NCBI RefSeq assembly: GCF_042477335.2
Contig: NC_091245.1
Span: 81,444,501-81,508,500, forward strand
DNA: 64,000 bases
Direction of reading: 5' to 3'
DNA from: Ovis canadensis
Taxonomy: Eukaryota > Chordata > Mammalia > Artiodactyla > Bovidae
The position numbers and the translations under genes were made by a program. The notes beneath the pieces were generated by a model. It did not search any database. It worked only from the letters and a program-made list of their open reading frames with translations, and had not been told where the DNA came from. Positions 11,770 through 22,595 of this stretch are shown here, in pieces. Numbering within the stretch: the stretch's first letter is position 1; each line of letters opens with the position of its first letter.

Positions 11770-13648
11770 CTGAAGAGACTTAGCAGCAGCAGCAGCAGCA
11801 GACAGAAATAGATTCAAGGAATTAGATATGATAGACAAAGTGCCTGAAGAACTATGCATGGAAGTTCATGACATTGTAAGGAGGCAGGGATCAAGACCAT
11901 CCCCAAGAAAAAGAAATGCAAAAAAGTAAAACGGTCATCTGAGGAGGCCTTACAAATAGCTGAGAAAAGAAGAGAAGCAAAAGGCAAAGGAGAAAAGGAA
12001 AGATATACCCATTTGAATGCAGAATTCCAAAGAATAGCAAGGAGAGATAAGAAAGCCTTCCTCAGCGATCAATACAAAGAAATAGAGGAAAACAATCGAA
12101 AGGAAAGACTAGGGATCTCTTCAAGAAAATTAGAGATACCAAGGGAACTCTTCAAAGACGGGCACAATTAAGGACAGAAATGGTATGGACCTCACAGAAG
12201 CAGAAGATTTTAAGAAAAGGTGGCAAGAATACACAGTAGAACTATACACAAGATCTTCATGACCCAGATAATCACAATGGTATGATCACCGACCTAGAGC
12301 CAGACATCCTGGAATGTGAAGTCAAATGGGCCTTAGGAAGCATCAGTGAGAACAAAGCTAGTGGAGGTGATAGAATTCCAGCTGAGCTATTTCAAATCTT
12401 AAAAGACAAAGTTGTGAAAGTGTTGCACTCAATATGCCACCAAATTTGGAAAACTCAGCAGTAGCTACAGGACTAGAACTGCAAACTTCCAGATGTTCAG
12501 CTGGATTTAGAAAAGGCAGAGGAACCATATATCAAATTGGCAACATCCGTTGGATCATCAAAAAAGTAATAGGGTTCCAGAAAAACATCTACTTCTTTTA
12601 TTGACTACACCAAAGTCTTTGTGCAGATCACAACAAACTGTGGAAAATTCTGAAAGAGATGGGAATACCAGACCACCTGACCTATTTCTTGAGGAATCTG
12701 TATGCAGTTCAGGAAGCAACAGTTAAAACTGGACATGGAACAATAGACTGGTTCTAAATCGGGAAAGGTGTAGGTCAAGGCTGTATATTGTCACCCTGCT
12801 TAGTTAACTTATATGCAGAAACGCTGGGCTGGATGAAGCACAAGCTGGAATCAAGATTGCCAGGAGAAATATCAATAACCTCATATATGTAGATAACACC
12901 ACCGTATGGCAGAAAGAGAAAAGGAACTAAAAAGCCTCTTGATAAAAGTGAAAAAGGAGAATGAAAAAGCTGGTTTAAAACTCAACATTCAGAAAATGTT
13001 GATCATGGCATCCAGTCCCATCACTTCATTGCAAATAGATGGTGAAACAGTGGCAGACTTTATTTTGGGGGGCTCTAAAATCACTGCAGATGGTGACTAC
13101 AGCCATGAAATTAAAAGATACTTGCTCCTTGAAGAAAAGTTCTGACCAACCTAGACAGGATATTAAAAAGCAGAAATGTTATTTTGCCAAAAGAGTCCAT
13201 CTAGTCAAAGCTATGGCTTTTTCAGTAGTCATATATAGATGTGAAAGTTGGACTATAAAGAAAGCTGAGTACCAAAGAATTGATGCTTTTGAACTGTGGT
13301 GTTGAAGAAGACTATTGAGAGTCCCTTGGACAACAAGGAGATCAAACCAGTCCATCCTAAAAGAAATCAGTTCTGAATATTCTTTGGAAGGACTGATGTT
13401 GCAGCTGAAACTCCATTACTTTGGCCACCTGACGCAAAGAACTGACTCACTGGAAAAGACCCTGATGCTGGGAAAGATTGAAAGTGGAAGGAGAAGGGGA
13501 TAACAGAGGATGAGATGGTTGGATGGCATCACCAACTTAATGGACATGAGTTTGAGTAAACTCCAAAGGTTGGTGAGGGACAGTGAGGCCTGGCTACTGC
13601 ACTCCATGGGATCACAAAGAGTCGGACACAACTGAGCGACTAAACTGA
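11770..13648 (+). mobile_element. BovB LINE, sense, badly broken, preceded by a CAG-repeat SINE tail
   Basis: A Bov-A2-like tail (GAGACTTAGCAGCAGCAGCA) is at 11776-11800. BovB runs from about 11808 (GATAGACAAAGTGCCTGAAG) to a tail near 13648. A deletion removes most of the [16 protein letters not shown] region near 12475. The catalytic motif reads YVDN. Several frameshifts and stops are present. Confidence 0.92.
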
Positions 13649-13895
13649 AGGCATACGTTAATGCTTAGGGGATACAGAGAACAATATAGCAATTCCTATT
13701 TTCAAGCTTACTGGGAAGAGGGAAATCATACACACACTCAGTTAACTATAATAAAATGTCTATATGATGACTTGAATTATAAAAATAAATTCTGCCTTAG
13801 GAAAAGGAAAAGTCTTTGGTGGTGGTTGTATTAAACAACAGAGTTTTGGCATGGTTTATTACACAGCAGTAAACAACAAAAGCATTGAAAAATCT

Positions 13896-14169
13896 GCTGC
13901 TGCTGCTGCTAAGACGCTTTAGTCATGTCCAACTCTGTGCAACCCCATGGACAGCAGCCCACCAGGCTCCCCTGTCCCTAGAACTCTTCAGGCAAGAACA
14001 CTGGAGTGGGTTGCAATTTCCTTTTCCAATGCATGAAAGTGAAAAGTGAAAATGAAGTCGCTCAGTCTTGTCCAACTCTTCGCAACCCCATGGACTGCAG
14101 CCTACCAGTCTCCTCCATCCATGGGATTTTCCAGGCAAGAGTACTGGAGTGGGGTGCCATTGCCTTCTC
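13896..14169 (-). mobile_element. Bov-A2 SINE dimer, antisense, with 13-bp target duplication
   Basis: It starts with a CTG run, has two monomers, and ends in CCATTGCCTTCTC. CATTGAAAAATCT flanks it at 13883-13895 and 14170-14182. Confidence 0.94.
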
Positions 14170-14599
14170 CATTGAAAAATCTAGTTTTCTGTATTTCAGC
14201 AGCTGCAACACAAAGAACAGAAAGTGCAGAGATAGTGTTGATGGACAAGGAACAATATAGTGAAAATGTAACATTTGAACACATGAAGAAAATTAGGGAG
14301 CCAAAATGCAGATCTCTGTGGGAAAAACATTTTTCAAAGTTTTAGCTAGTATAAAGATCTTAGTCACAGGTCTGAAGAACTCAAGAACAGAGAGAAGGTT
14401 CATATGTCTATAGTATGGTGTGAAAGAAGAGGAAAAGAATAGATGAAATTTGAAAAGTATTAAATACTACCTTGAAGAAGCCAGATCACATAAGCTATTA
14501 CAAATCAAAGGAAGAAATTTACCTTTTAGTCTAAGTGAGAGGAAAGGCCACTGGAGAGTTCCAAGGGCATAAGAGAATCACTGTGGCTTTTATAACAAA

Positions 14600-14900
14600 A
14601 ATATATTGAGGAATATATTATATATAATATTACACATATATAATAAATTAAAAATATATATAAAATTAAGTATATGATTTATGAATGTATTTTCATACTT
14701 GAATAAAAATAAAATTATATTTTATATTTATTATTGGGTTGGTCATAAAGTTTGGGTTTTTCTGTAACAGGGAACATTTGAACAAACATTTTGGCCAACA
14801 CCATATATATTTATATTTTATAAAAATATATATAATATCACTTATTTATAAATTAAAATATGTATTTATATTTTAAAAATAGAAATATATATATTTATTA
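14600..14900. repeat. AT-rich low complexity with an embedded mariner-type MITE
   Basis: TATA-rich sequence surrounds a short element at about 14736-14803 (TTGGGTTGGTCATAAAGTTT ... ACATTTTGGCCAACACC). The element has the inverted ends of a mariner-related MITE common in ruminants. Confidence 0.65.
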
Positions 14901-14909
14901 TGAAGAATT

Positions 14910-15187
14910 CTGAGAAGGCAATGGCAACCCACTCCAGTACTCTTGCCTGGAAACTCCCATGGATGGAGGAGCCTGGTAGGCTGCAGTCCATGGGGTGGCC
15001 AAGAGCAGGACACGACTGAGCGACTTCACTTTCACTTTTCACTTTCACGCATTGGAGAAGGAAATGGCAACCCACTCCAGTGTTCTTGCCTGGAGAATCC
15101 CAGGTATGGGGAGCCTGGTGGGCTGCTGTCTATGGGGTCACACAGAGTCAGACACGACTGAAGAGACTTAGCAGCAGCAGCAGCAGC
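14910..15187 (+). mobile_element. Bov-A2 SINE dimer, sense
   Basis: It runs from GAGAAGGCAATGGCAACC to a CAG run. An imperfect duplication (ATGAAGAATT at 14900, ATGAAAAATT at 15188) flanks it. Confidence 0.93.
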
Positions 15188-15610
15188 ATGAAAAATTGGC
15201 TTATGTGACTATGGAGGCTGAAAAGTCCCATGATGTGTCATCTGCAAACTGGAGATCCAGAAAAGCTGGTGGTGTAATTCAGCCTAAGTTTGAAAGCCTA
15301 AGAACCAAGGGGAGTTGATGCTGCAGAACCCAGTCTGATTGTTGAAGATGAGATGTCTCAGCATAATCAGTGAGGCATGAAAAAGGGGATGATTCTTCTT
15401 TTCTCCACCTTCTGTAGTATTCTGGCCCTCAGTGGGTTATATGATGCCCATCCATATTAGGGAAAGCAATCTACTCTACTGAGTTCACCAAGGCAAATGT
15501 TAATCTCATCTAGAAACACCCTCAGCTACACACCCATAAATAATGTTTCATCTGGGTACCTTATGGTCAGTCAAACAGACTCATAAAATGAGCTATCACA
15601 GAGTATATTT
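15188..15610 (+). repeat. Old mammalian repeat relic related to the one at 790-1170
   Basis: Landmarks are TGGAGGCTGAAAAGTCCCAT, CTGGAGATCCAGAAAAGCTG, GATGAGATGTCTCAGC, AATCTCATCTAGAAACACCC and CAAACAGACTCATAAAATGA. It looks like an L1M-type 3' region; the family is uncertain. Confidence 0.5.
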
Positions 15611-16009
15611 TTAATGGTAAAAGAATAGGCTTTACCATGGAAAAAAAAATTAACTAGCCCTAAACAGTGTATTTATTCAATAAAAGTTAATAAAAGCTAT
15701 TTTTTACCTATGCAAAATTTGGAGAGAGTCAAGCACCTTTGATATGGTGACCAGGTAGGTATTCTATGCAGTGTTTACCTCACAGCTCTTTGACCTTAAT
15801 ATATAGCCCCCACAATCACTGCTTTCACATCTCTTCTATAATATAGTTTGGAATTGACACATGTTGCTTTCATTAGTAGCACTGACCAGAATGAACTGTA
15901 CAGTCCCACCTAACAAGGGAGTTGGAAAATGTAGAGAAATAACATGGAATAATTGCTGAGCCTTACTGAGTCTTCCCAGGTGGCAGTGCTTCTTAAAAAT
16001 CAAAAGGTG

Positions 16010-16160
16010 GGACTTCCCTGGTGGCCCAGTGGCTAAGACTCTGCTCTCTCAATCCAGGGGGGGCATTTCCAGGTCAAGAAACTAGATCCAACATGCCACA
16101 ACTAAGAACTTACCTGTTGCAACTAAGATCTTAAAAAAAAAGAAAAAAAAAAAAAGAGAG
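16010..16160 (+). mobile_element. CHR-type tRNA-Glu SINE, sense
   Basis: It begins GGGACTTCCCTGGTGGCCCA, has AAGACTCTGCTCTCTCAATC and ends in an A-rich tail. This SINE group occurs in whales, hippos and ruminants. Confidence 0.8.
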
Positions 16161-16654
16161 GGATAATAGGCAACAAGGAAGCACTGAGGGATGTTGTGAA
16201 AAAATTACTAAAACAATAAGGGTACCATAAGCTGAGAAAAGTTTGGGAACCTCTGGGCTATATCAAGAAAAGGAAATGAGAAAAGCACAACTCAAAGCAG
16301 ACCACAGCCACTTCCACTTAAACATGAAAGAAATGAAAGCAAATTACATCTTCCTCCTATCCCTCAGGTCAAGCCTTATAAGAGGGGAGAGTTAGAATTG
16401 TGAATATATTAGAGTTTGAAGTTGATATTTCAAACCAACTTGGACTGTTAGTAACCGAGGGTGACCAAGATATTATGAAATCTGCCTGAGTTATTGTCAA
16501 GGGAAGGACAATGTGTATTTGATTGAGTACCACAAAAAGCAATTAAGTATAGAGAAAATAAAATTGTCATGTTCTTATCTCACTGAGTTGTGATAGCTCA
16601 ATTATAGTAAAGACAATTAAACTCATCTTAATGATTCATGTAGTTATTACTGAC
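16161..16654. other. Intergenic DNA, nothing recognised
   Basis: The sequence is AT-rich, with no open frame or repeat that I can name. Confidence 0.55.
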
Positions 16655-16940
16655 TATAGCAATGGCACCCCACTCCAGTACTCTTGCCTGGAAAATCCCA
16701 TGGATGGAGGAGCCTGGTGGGCTGCAGTCCATGGGGTCGCTAGGAGTCAGACACGACTGAGCGACTTCACTTTCACTTTTCACTTTCATGCGTTGGAGAA
16801 GTAAATGGCTACTCACTCCAGTGTTCTTGTCTGGAGAATCCCAGGGATGGGGGAGCCTGGTAGGCTGCCGTCTATGGGGTCGCACAGAGACAGACACGAC
16901 TGAAGCGACTTAGCAGCAGCAACAGCAGCAGCAGCAGCAT
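16655..16940 (+). mobile_element. Bov-A2 SINE dimer, sense
   Basis: The two monomers and the CAG-rich tail (GCAGCAACAGCAGCAGCAGC) are clear. The 5' edge is degenerate. Confidence 0.92.
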
Positions 16941-17021
16941 AGGAGAAAGTGATAATATTAAAGTTAATTCATTCATGAATTCATTCATTGAACAAATATA
17001 TACATATGCCTACCATATGCT

Positions 17022-17239
17022 GGGGCTTCCTTGGTGGCTCAGACAGTAAAGAGACTGCCTGCAATACAGGAGACCCAGGTTCAATCCCTAAGTTGGAAAG
17101 ATCCCCTGGAAAAGGAAATGGCACTCCACTTCAGTATTCTTGCCTAGAAAATCCCATGGACTGAGGAGCCTGGCAGGCTACAGTCCATGGAGTCACAGAG
17201 AGTCAGACATGACTGAGTGACTAACACACACACACACCT
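17022..17239 (+). mobile_element. Bov-tA SINE, sense, with 8-bp target duplication
   Basis: A tRNA-like head (GGGGCTTCCTTGGTGGCTCA) and BovB-derived body end in a CACACA tail. CATATGCT is found at 17014-17021 and 17240-17247. Confidence 0.93.
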
Positions 17240-17321
17240 CATATGCTAATTATATATGATAACTGTAAGAGATGCTGGAGAAAGCATGCAAAGATAGTGT
17301 TTAAGGCAGAATGCTCCAATC

Positions 17322-17538
17322 AGTTTGGGGTTCCCAGGTGACTGAGTAAAGAATTGGCCTGTCAAGGCAAGAGACACAGGAGATGAAGGTTCAATCCCTG
17401 AATTGGAAAGCTCCCTGAAGGAGGAACTGGCAACCCACTACAGTATTCTTGCCTGGAAATTCCCATAGACAGAGGAGCCCAGTGGGTTACAATCCACAGG
17501 GCTGCAAAGGGTCAGACATGACTTAGCAACTGAGCACA
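17322..17538 (+). mobile_element. Bov-tA SINE, sense, older copy
   Basis: Same architecture but more diverged (GGGGTTCCCAGGTGACTGAG ... GACATGACTTAGCAACTGAG). A short CCAATC duplication flanks it. Confidence 0.88.
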
Positions 17539-17592
17539 CCAATCCATTTCTCTCTCAACCTTGGCTGTTTGTTTGTTTGTTTTTCTCACTCA

Positions 17593-19866
17593 AGTTCAGT
17601 CAGTTCAGTCATTCAGTCATGTCCGACTCTTTGCGAGCCCGTGAATCGCAGCACGCCAAGCCTCCCTGTCCATCACCATCTCCCGGAGTTCACTCAGACT
17701 CATGTCCATTGAGTCCGTGAAGCCATCCAGCCATCTCATCCTCAGTTGTCCTTTCTCCTACTGCCCCCAATCCTTCCCAGCATCAGAGTCTTTCCAATGA
17801 GTCAACACTTCACATGAGGTGGCCAAAGTACTGGAGATTCAGCTTCAGCATCATTGCCTCCAAAGAAATCCCAGGGTTGATCTCCTTCAGAATGGACTGG
17901 TTGGATCTCCTTGCAGTTCAAGGGACTCTCAAGAGTCTTCTCCAACACCTCAGTTCAAAAGCATCAATTCTTCGGCGCTCAGCCTTCTTCACAGTCCAAC
18001 TCTCACATCCATACATGACCATTGGAAAAACCATAGCCTTGACTAGACGGACCTTAGTCGGCAAATTAATGTCTCTGCTTTTGAATATGCTATCTAGGTT
18101 GGCCATAACTTTTCTTCCAAGGAGTAAGCGGCTTAGTTTCATGGCTGCAGTCACCATCTGTGGTGATTTTGGAGCCCCCCCAAAATAAAGTCTGACACTG
18201 TTTCCACTGTTTCCCCATCTATTTCCCATGAAGTGATGGGACCAGATGCCATGATCTCAGTTTTCTGAATGTTGAGCTTTAAGCCAACTTTTTCACTCTC
18301 CTCTTTCACTTTCATCAAGAGGCTTTTTAGTTCTTCTTCACTTTCTGCCATAAGGGTGGTGTCATCTGCATATCTGAGGTTATTGATATTTCTCCAGGAA
18401 ATCTTGATTCCAGCTTGTGTTTCTTCCAGCCCAGCGTTTCTCATCATGTACTCTGCATAGAAGTCAAATAAGCAGGGTGACAATATACAGCCTTGACGTA
18501 CTCCTTTTCCTATTTGGAACTAGTCTGTTGTTCCATGTCCAGTTCTAACTGTTGCTTCCTGATCTGCATACAGATTTCTCAAGAGGCAGGCCAGGTGGTC
18601 TGGTATTCCCATCTCTTGAAGAATTTTCCACAGTTGATTGTGATCCACACAGTCAAAGGCTTTGGCATAGTCAATAAAGCAGAAATAGATGTCTTTCTAG
18701 AACTCTCTTGCTTTTTCCATGATCCAGCGTATGTTGGCAATTTGATCTCTGGTTCCTCGGCCTTTTCTAAAACCAGCTGCAACATCAGGGAGTTCACGGT
18801 TCACATATTGCTGAAGCCTGGCTTGGAGAATTTTGAGCATTACTTTACTAGCATGTGAGATGAGTACAACTGTGCAGTAGTTTGAGCATTCTTTGGCATT
18901 GCCTTTCTTTGGGATTGGAATGAAAACTGACCTTTCCCAGTCCTGTGGCCACTGCTGAGTTTTCCAAATTTGCTGGCATATTGAGTGCAGCACTTTCACA
19001 GCATCATCTTTCAGGATTTGAAACAGCTCAACTGGAATTCCATCACCTCCACTAGCTTTGTTCGTAGTGATGCTTTCTAAGGCCCACTTGACTTCACATT
19101 CCAGGATGTCTGGTTCTAGATGAGTGATCACACCATCATGATTATCTGGGTCGTGAAAATCTTTTTTGTGCAGTTCTTCCGTGTATTCTTGCCACCTCTT
19201 CTTAATATCTTCTGCTTCTGTTAGGTCCATACCATTTCTGTCCTTTATCAAGCCCATCTTTGCATGAAATATTCCCTTGGTATCTCTAATTATCTTGAAG
19301 AGATCTCTAGTCTTTCCCATTCTGTTGTTTTCCTCGATTTCTTTGCATTGATCACTGAAGAAGGCTTTCTTATCTCTTCTTGCTATTCTTTGGAACTCTG
19401 CGTTCAGATGCTTATATCTTACCTTTTCTCCTTTGGTTTTTGCCTCTCTCCTTTTCACAGCTATTTGTAAGCCCTCCCCAGACAGCCATTTTTCTTTTTT
19501 GCATTTCTTTTCCATGGGGATGGTCTTGATCCCTGTTTCCTGTACAATGTCACGAACCTCATTCCATAGTTCATCAGGCACTCTATCTATCAGATCTAGG
19601 CCCTTAAATCTATTTCTCACCTCCACTGTATAATCATAAGGGATTTGATTTAGGTCATTCCTGAATGGTCTAGTGGTTTTCCCTACTTTCTTCAATTTGA
19701 GTCTGAATTTGGTAATAAGGAGTTCATGATCTGAGCCACAGTCAGCTCCTGGTCTGGTTTTTGTTGACTGTATAGTGCTTCTCCATCTTTGGCTGCAAAG
19801 AATATAATCAATCTGATTTCAGTGTTCACCATCTGGTGATGTCCATGTGTAGAGTCTTCTCCACTT
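17593..19866 (-). mobile_element. BovB LINE, antisense, 2.3 kb with a long reverse transcriptase frame
   Basis: On the minus strand a 332-codon frame (19695-18697) runs from KKVGKTTRPF through the conserved linker to [13 protein letters not shown] (18697-18699, where other copies have CAG) interrupts it. The same frame continues through motif A, meets a second TAG (18520-18522, TGG in other copies), then holds motif B and the intact catalytic YADD to 18151, where a shift in the G-run near DFILGG ends it. The endonuclease domain is missing (5' truncation at 19866). Inactive, but among the best-preserved copies here. Confidence 0.94.
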
Positions 19867-20128
19867 ATTTATTATCCAAAAGGAACCCATTTACTTACTT
19901 ATCCACATGTTTCAGTCCGTCTTTACTACTAGAACATCAGTGCCAAGAGAAAGGATTGCTTTGTTCTTCCTCCTCTCAATTCTCAACACTGGCATTCCCC
20001 ATGGACCAATACTGGTCCCGTTTCTCTCTACCTACACTCTTATATCTTGGATATAAATATATGTCCTGATGCTACATATGTACCCAGTGTTGCTGTTTCT
20101 CCAGAATGCCATACTTACACATCTAACT
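19867..20128. other. Unique-looking intergenic DNA
   Basis: No repeat or gene was recognised between the BovB truncation point and the next SINE. ACACATCTAACT at 20117-20128 is the SINE target duplication. Confidence 0.6.
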
Positions 20129-20407
20129 GCTGCTGCTGCTGCTGCTAAGTCGCTTCAGTCATGTCCAACTCTGTGCAACCCCATAGACAGCAGCCCACCA
20201 GGCTCCCCCATCCCTGGGATTCTCCAGGCAAGAACACTGGAGTGGGTTGCCATTTCCTTTTCCAATGCATGAAAGTGAAAAGTGAAAGTGAAATCGCTCA
20301 GTTGTGTCCTACTCTTACCGACCTTATGGACTGCAGTCCACCAGGCTCCTCCATCCATGGGAGTTTCCAGGCAAGAGTGCTGGAGTGGGGTGCCATTGCC
20401 TTCTCTG
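20129..20407 (-). mobile_element. Bov-A2 SINE dimer, antisense
   Basis: It starts with a CTG run and ends CCATTGCCTTCTCTG. ACACATCTAACT (20117-20128) and ACACATCCAACT (20408-20419) form an 11/12 target duplication. Confidence 0.94.
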
Positions 20408-20650
20408 ACACATCCAACTACCTACTTTAAAAATGGATACTGAATCAGTTATTTAATGTTTTCCTTTCTCCCCTACAGTCCCTAAACTAGCTGCAATTTA
20501 GGAACTCTTATCCTCATTCACCTAGATGGTTTGGGACTTAAGCCAAAACCCCAAACTTATGTGTAACTACTCTTTTTCATCTGCAAATCTATTAATTTTA
20601 CTTCCAAAACATATCCCAATTTCTGTTTGTTTTCTCCATATCTACTGTTA

Positions 20651-20859
20651 TTAAGCGCTTCCCTGTTGGCTCAGTGATAAAGAACCCATCTGCCAATGAA
20701 GGAGAGGAGGGTTTCATCCCTGGGTTAGGAAGACCTCTGGAGAAGGAAATAGCAACCAACCCCAGTATTATTGCCTGGGAAATCCCATGGACAGAGGAGC
20801 CTGGTGGGCTATATCCATGGGGTTGCAAGAGTTGGACATGACTTAGCGACTAAACAACA
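20651..20859 (+). mobile_element. Bov-tA SINE, sense
   Basis: GCGCTTCCCTGTTGGCTCAG head, body, and GCGACTAAACAACAA tail. ACTGTTA repeats at 20644 and 20860. Confidence 0.9.
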
Positions 20860-20866
20860 ACTGTTA

Positions 20867-21504
20867 CCATACTATTTCTAACAGTGTCTTTTGCCCAGGC
20901 TGCTGCAGTAGCCCAATTAGTCTTCCTGCTTCTACTCCATTTTTCATATTGCAACCAGAGAAATTTTCATATCTAAAATGTAATCATTACATACACATTT
21001 ACACAGGGCTCTACTAAAAAATTGTGTCAGTTTCCAATTGCTTTTCAGATAATCAAGACTCCGAACTAACCCACAGGGCCCTCATGGTCTCCATACATGA
21101 CATTTTGTGGATGGGTTCGTCATGGTTTCTCTAGTTTTTATTCATTTTACCCTTCCCAGCTCCCCAATCCGTTTTCCATAGGAGCCAAACTTTGGTATAC
21201 TGTTTATTGCTATATAGTTATCATCTGATCAAGTATCAAATTAAAAAGAGCAGTAAGAGGCACCTTAGACCTCCAGACTGTGGTAGCTTCACCTAAAATA
21301 CCTCTACCTAGAATCCTCAAGGCCCTCACTGTATGGAATAAGTAAAACATCTCAGCTTCACTCCATTCAGAAACAGGGCAGAATAGGGTAAAGTCCAGTC
21401 TTACTAGCAGGGTCAAATTTCAGCTCTCTCACTTACTAGCTGTGTGATTTACATCTCCTTGTACACATCAGAGTCTTCAACTGTAAAGTAGGGACTGATG
21501 TTAG
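20867..21504. other. Intergenic DNA with MIR-like end
   Basis: The stretch 21415-21500 (CTCTCACTTACTAGCTGTGT ... TCAACTGTAAAGTAGGGA) looks like an MIR fragment interrupted by the next SINE. Nothing else is recognised. Confidence 0.55.
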
Positions 21505-21712
21505 GGTATCTCTTCCTGCATGCCAGTCCTGTCCAACTCTGTGCGACCCTAAGGACTGTAACCTGAGAGGATCCTCTGTCCTCACGGGAGAATCTAATGG
21601 AATACTGGAGAGGGTTGCCATTTCCTCCTCCAGGGGATCTTCCCAATCCAGGGATCCAACCTGTGTCTCCTGCACTGGCAGGCGGATTCTTTTCTCACTA
21701 AGCCCCAGAGGC
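21505..21712 (-). mobile_element. Bov-tA SINE, antisense
   Basis: It has the body with TCTTCCCAATCCAGGGATCC and GCAGGCGGATTCTTTTCTCA. It is the last young repeat before the promoter. Confidence 0.9.
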
Positions 21713-21949
21713 CGCTAGTTTCATGAAAGGGAACAATGGCCATATCTTATCAGGCTGCTGTGTCCCATGATTCAACAAAACAAAACACGGTTTGTGTCTC
21801 AATTTTTCCATCCTTAAAACTGAGTTAGCCTGGCTATGCGAAGGCTACCGAGCCGAAAAACAAACTTGCAACCTTCAGGTATTACCATCCCAACGCCGCG
21901 GACAAACACCCTATATTTGTCAGCCAATCACAAGCTCTTGGAAACCTGC

Positions 21950-22403
21950 CAGAATTACAAACCTAACATGCGCCTTTCGGGACCGCCCCGGTGGCACGCC
22001 CAGACCGGCGCCCCGCTCGCACATGCGCAGCAGTAAGTCCTTCTGCCCTTGGGGTTACTTCCTCCTCGGAAAAGGCGGCTGAAGTCCGTCGTACTTTAAC
22101 ATATTTTAATCCTCACACCTCTCTCGGGGGAATTTTTGTTTAAAACAGCAGCAGCAGCTATCTGGAATTTGAATCATTTTGGTTTCCTATCACTGGAACT
22201 TCCCCTTTCAATCTAAGGAACTTGTCTCCGAAAAGTTGTCATCCGTCTGTGGTGCAGATCTCGCGAGAAGGCGACCGTCTCTCGCGTTATTTCCTTGCTT
22301 CCAGAATCCTTAGCGCGGAGTGGAAGAAGACTCTTTTAGCTCCGCTTCTTTTGATTACTGCGGTTTCCTCAGCGGCTTCCCAGGTGCTGAGTCTGTGTGA
22401 GAA
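21950..22403 (+). promoter_or_regulatory. RNPC3: RNPC3 CpG-rich promoter and 5'UTR region
   Basis: GC content and CpG frequency rise sharply here compared with the AT-rich flanks, and the region runs straight into exon 1. It contains a TCTCGCGAGA palindrome at 22259-22268, an NRF1-like CACATGCGCA near 22020, and ETS-like ACTTCC cores (for example 22057-22062). No TATA box in a sensible place was seen, as expected for a housekeeping dispersed promoter. The transcription start cannot be fixed from sequence and probably lies between about 22230 and 22380. Confidence 0.7.
22259..22268. promoter_or_regulatory. TCTCGCGAGA palindromic core-promoter motif
   Basis: This is a perfect 10-bp palindrome about 135 nt upstream of the ATG. 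The motif is a known element of TATA-less CpG-island promoters of housekeeping genes. A partial second copy (TCTCTCGCG) follows about 10 nt downstream. Confidence 0.65.
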
Positions 22404-22595
22404 ATGGCGGCCCCAGAACAGCCGCTTCCGATGTCCAGAGGATGCCAGAGTTCTGTTTCGCTTTCTCCCCCGCGGGGCGACCGAACCCTTCTAGTGAGGC
22501 ACCTGCCAGCCGAGCTTACCGCTGAGGAGAAAGAGGACTTGCTGAAGTATTTCGGGGCGCAGTCCGTGCGCGTCCTATCCGATAAGGGGCGTCTG
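22404..22595 (+). CDS. RNPC3: RNPC3 coding exon 1 (residues 1-64)
   Basis: This exon runs from the ATG to the donor GTAAGA and ends in phase 0. It carries a serine-rich N-terminus, the RNP2 strand of RRM1 (RTLLVRHLP at 27-35) and the first RRM helix ([13 protein letters not shown]). An open frame continues past the donor to 23006, but that part is intron. The exon is GC-rich and contiguous with the CpG-rich promoter. Confidence 0.96.
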
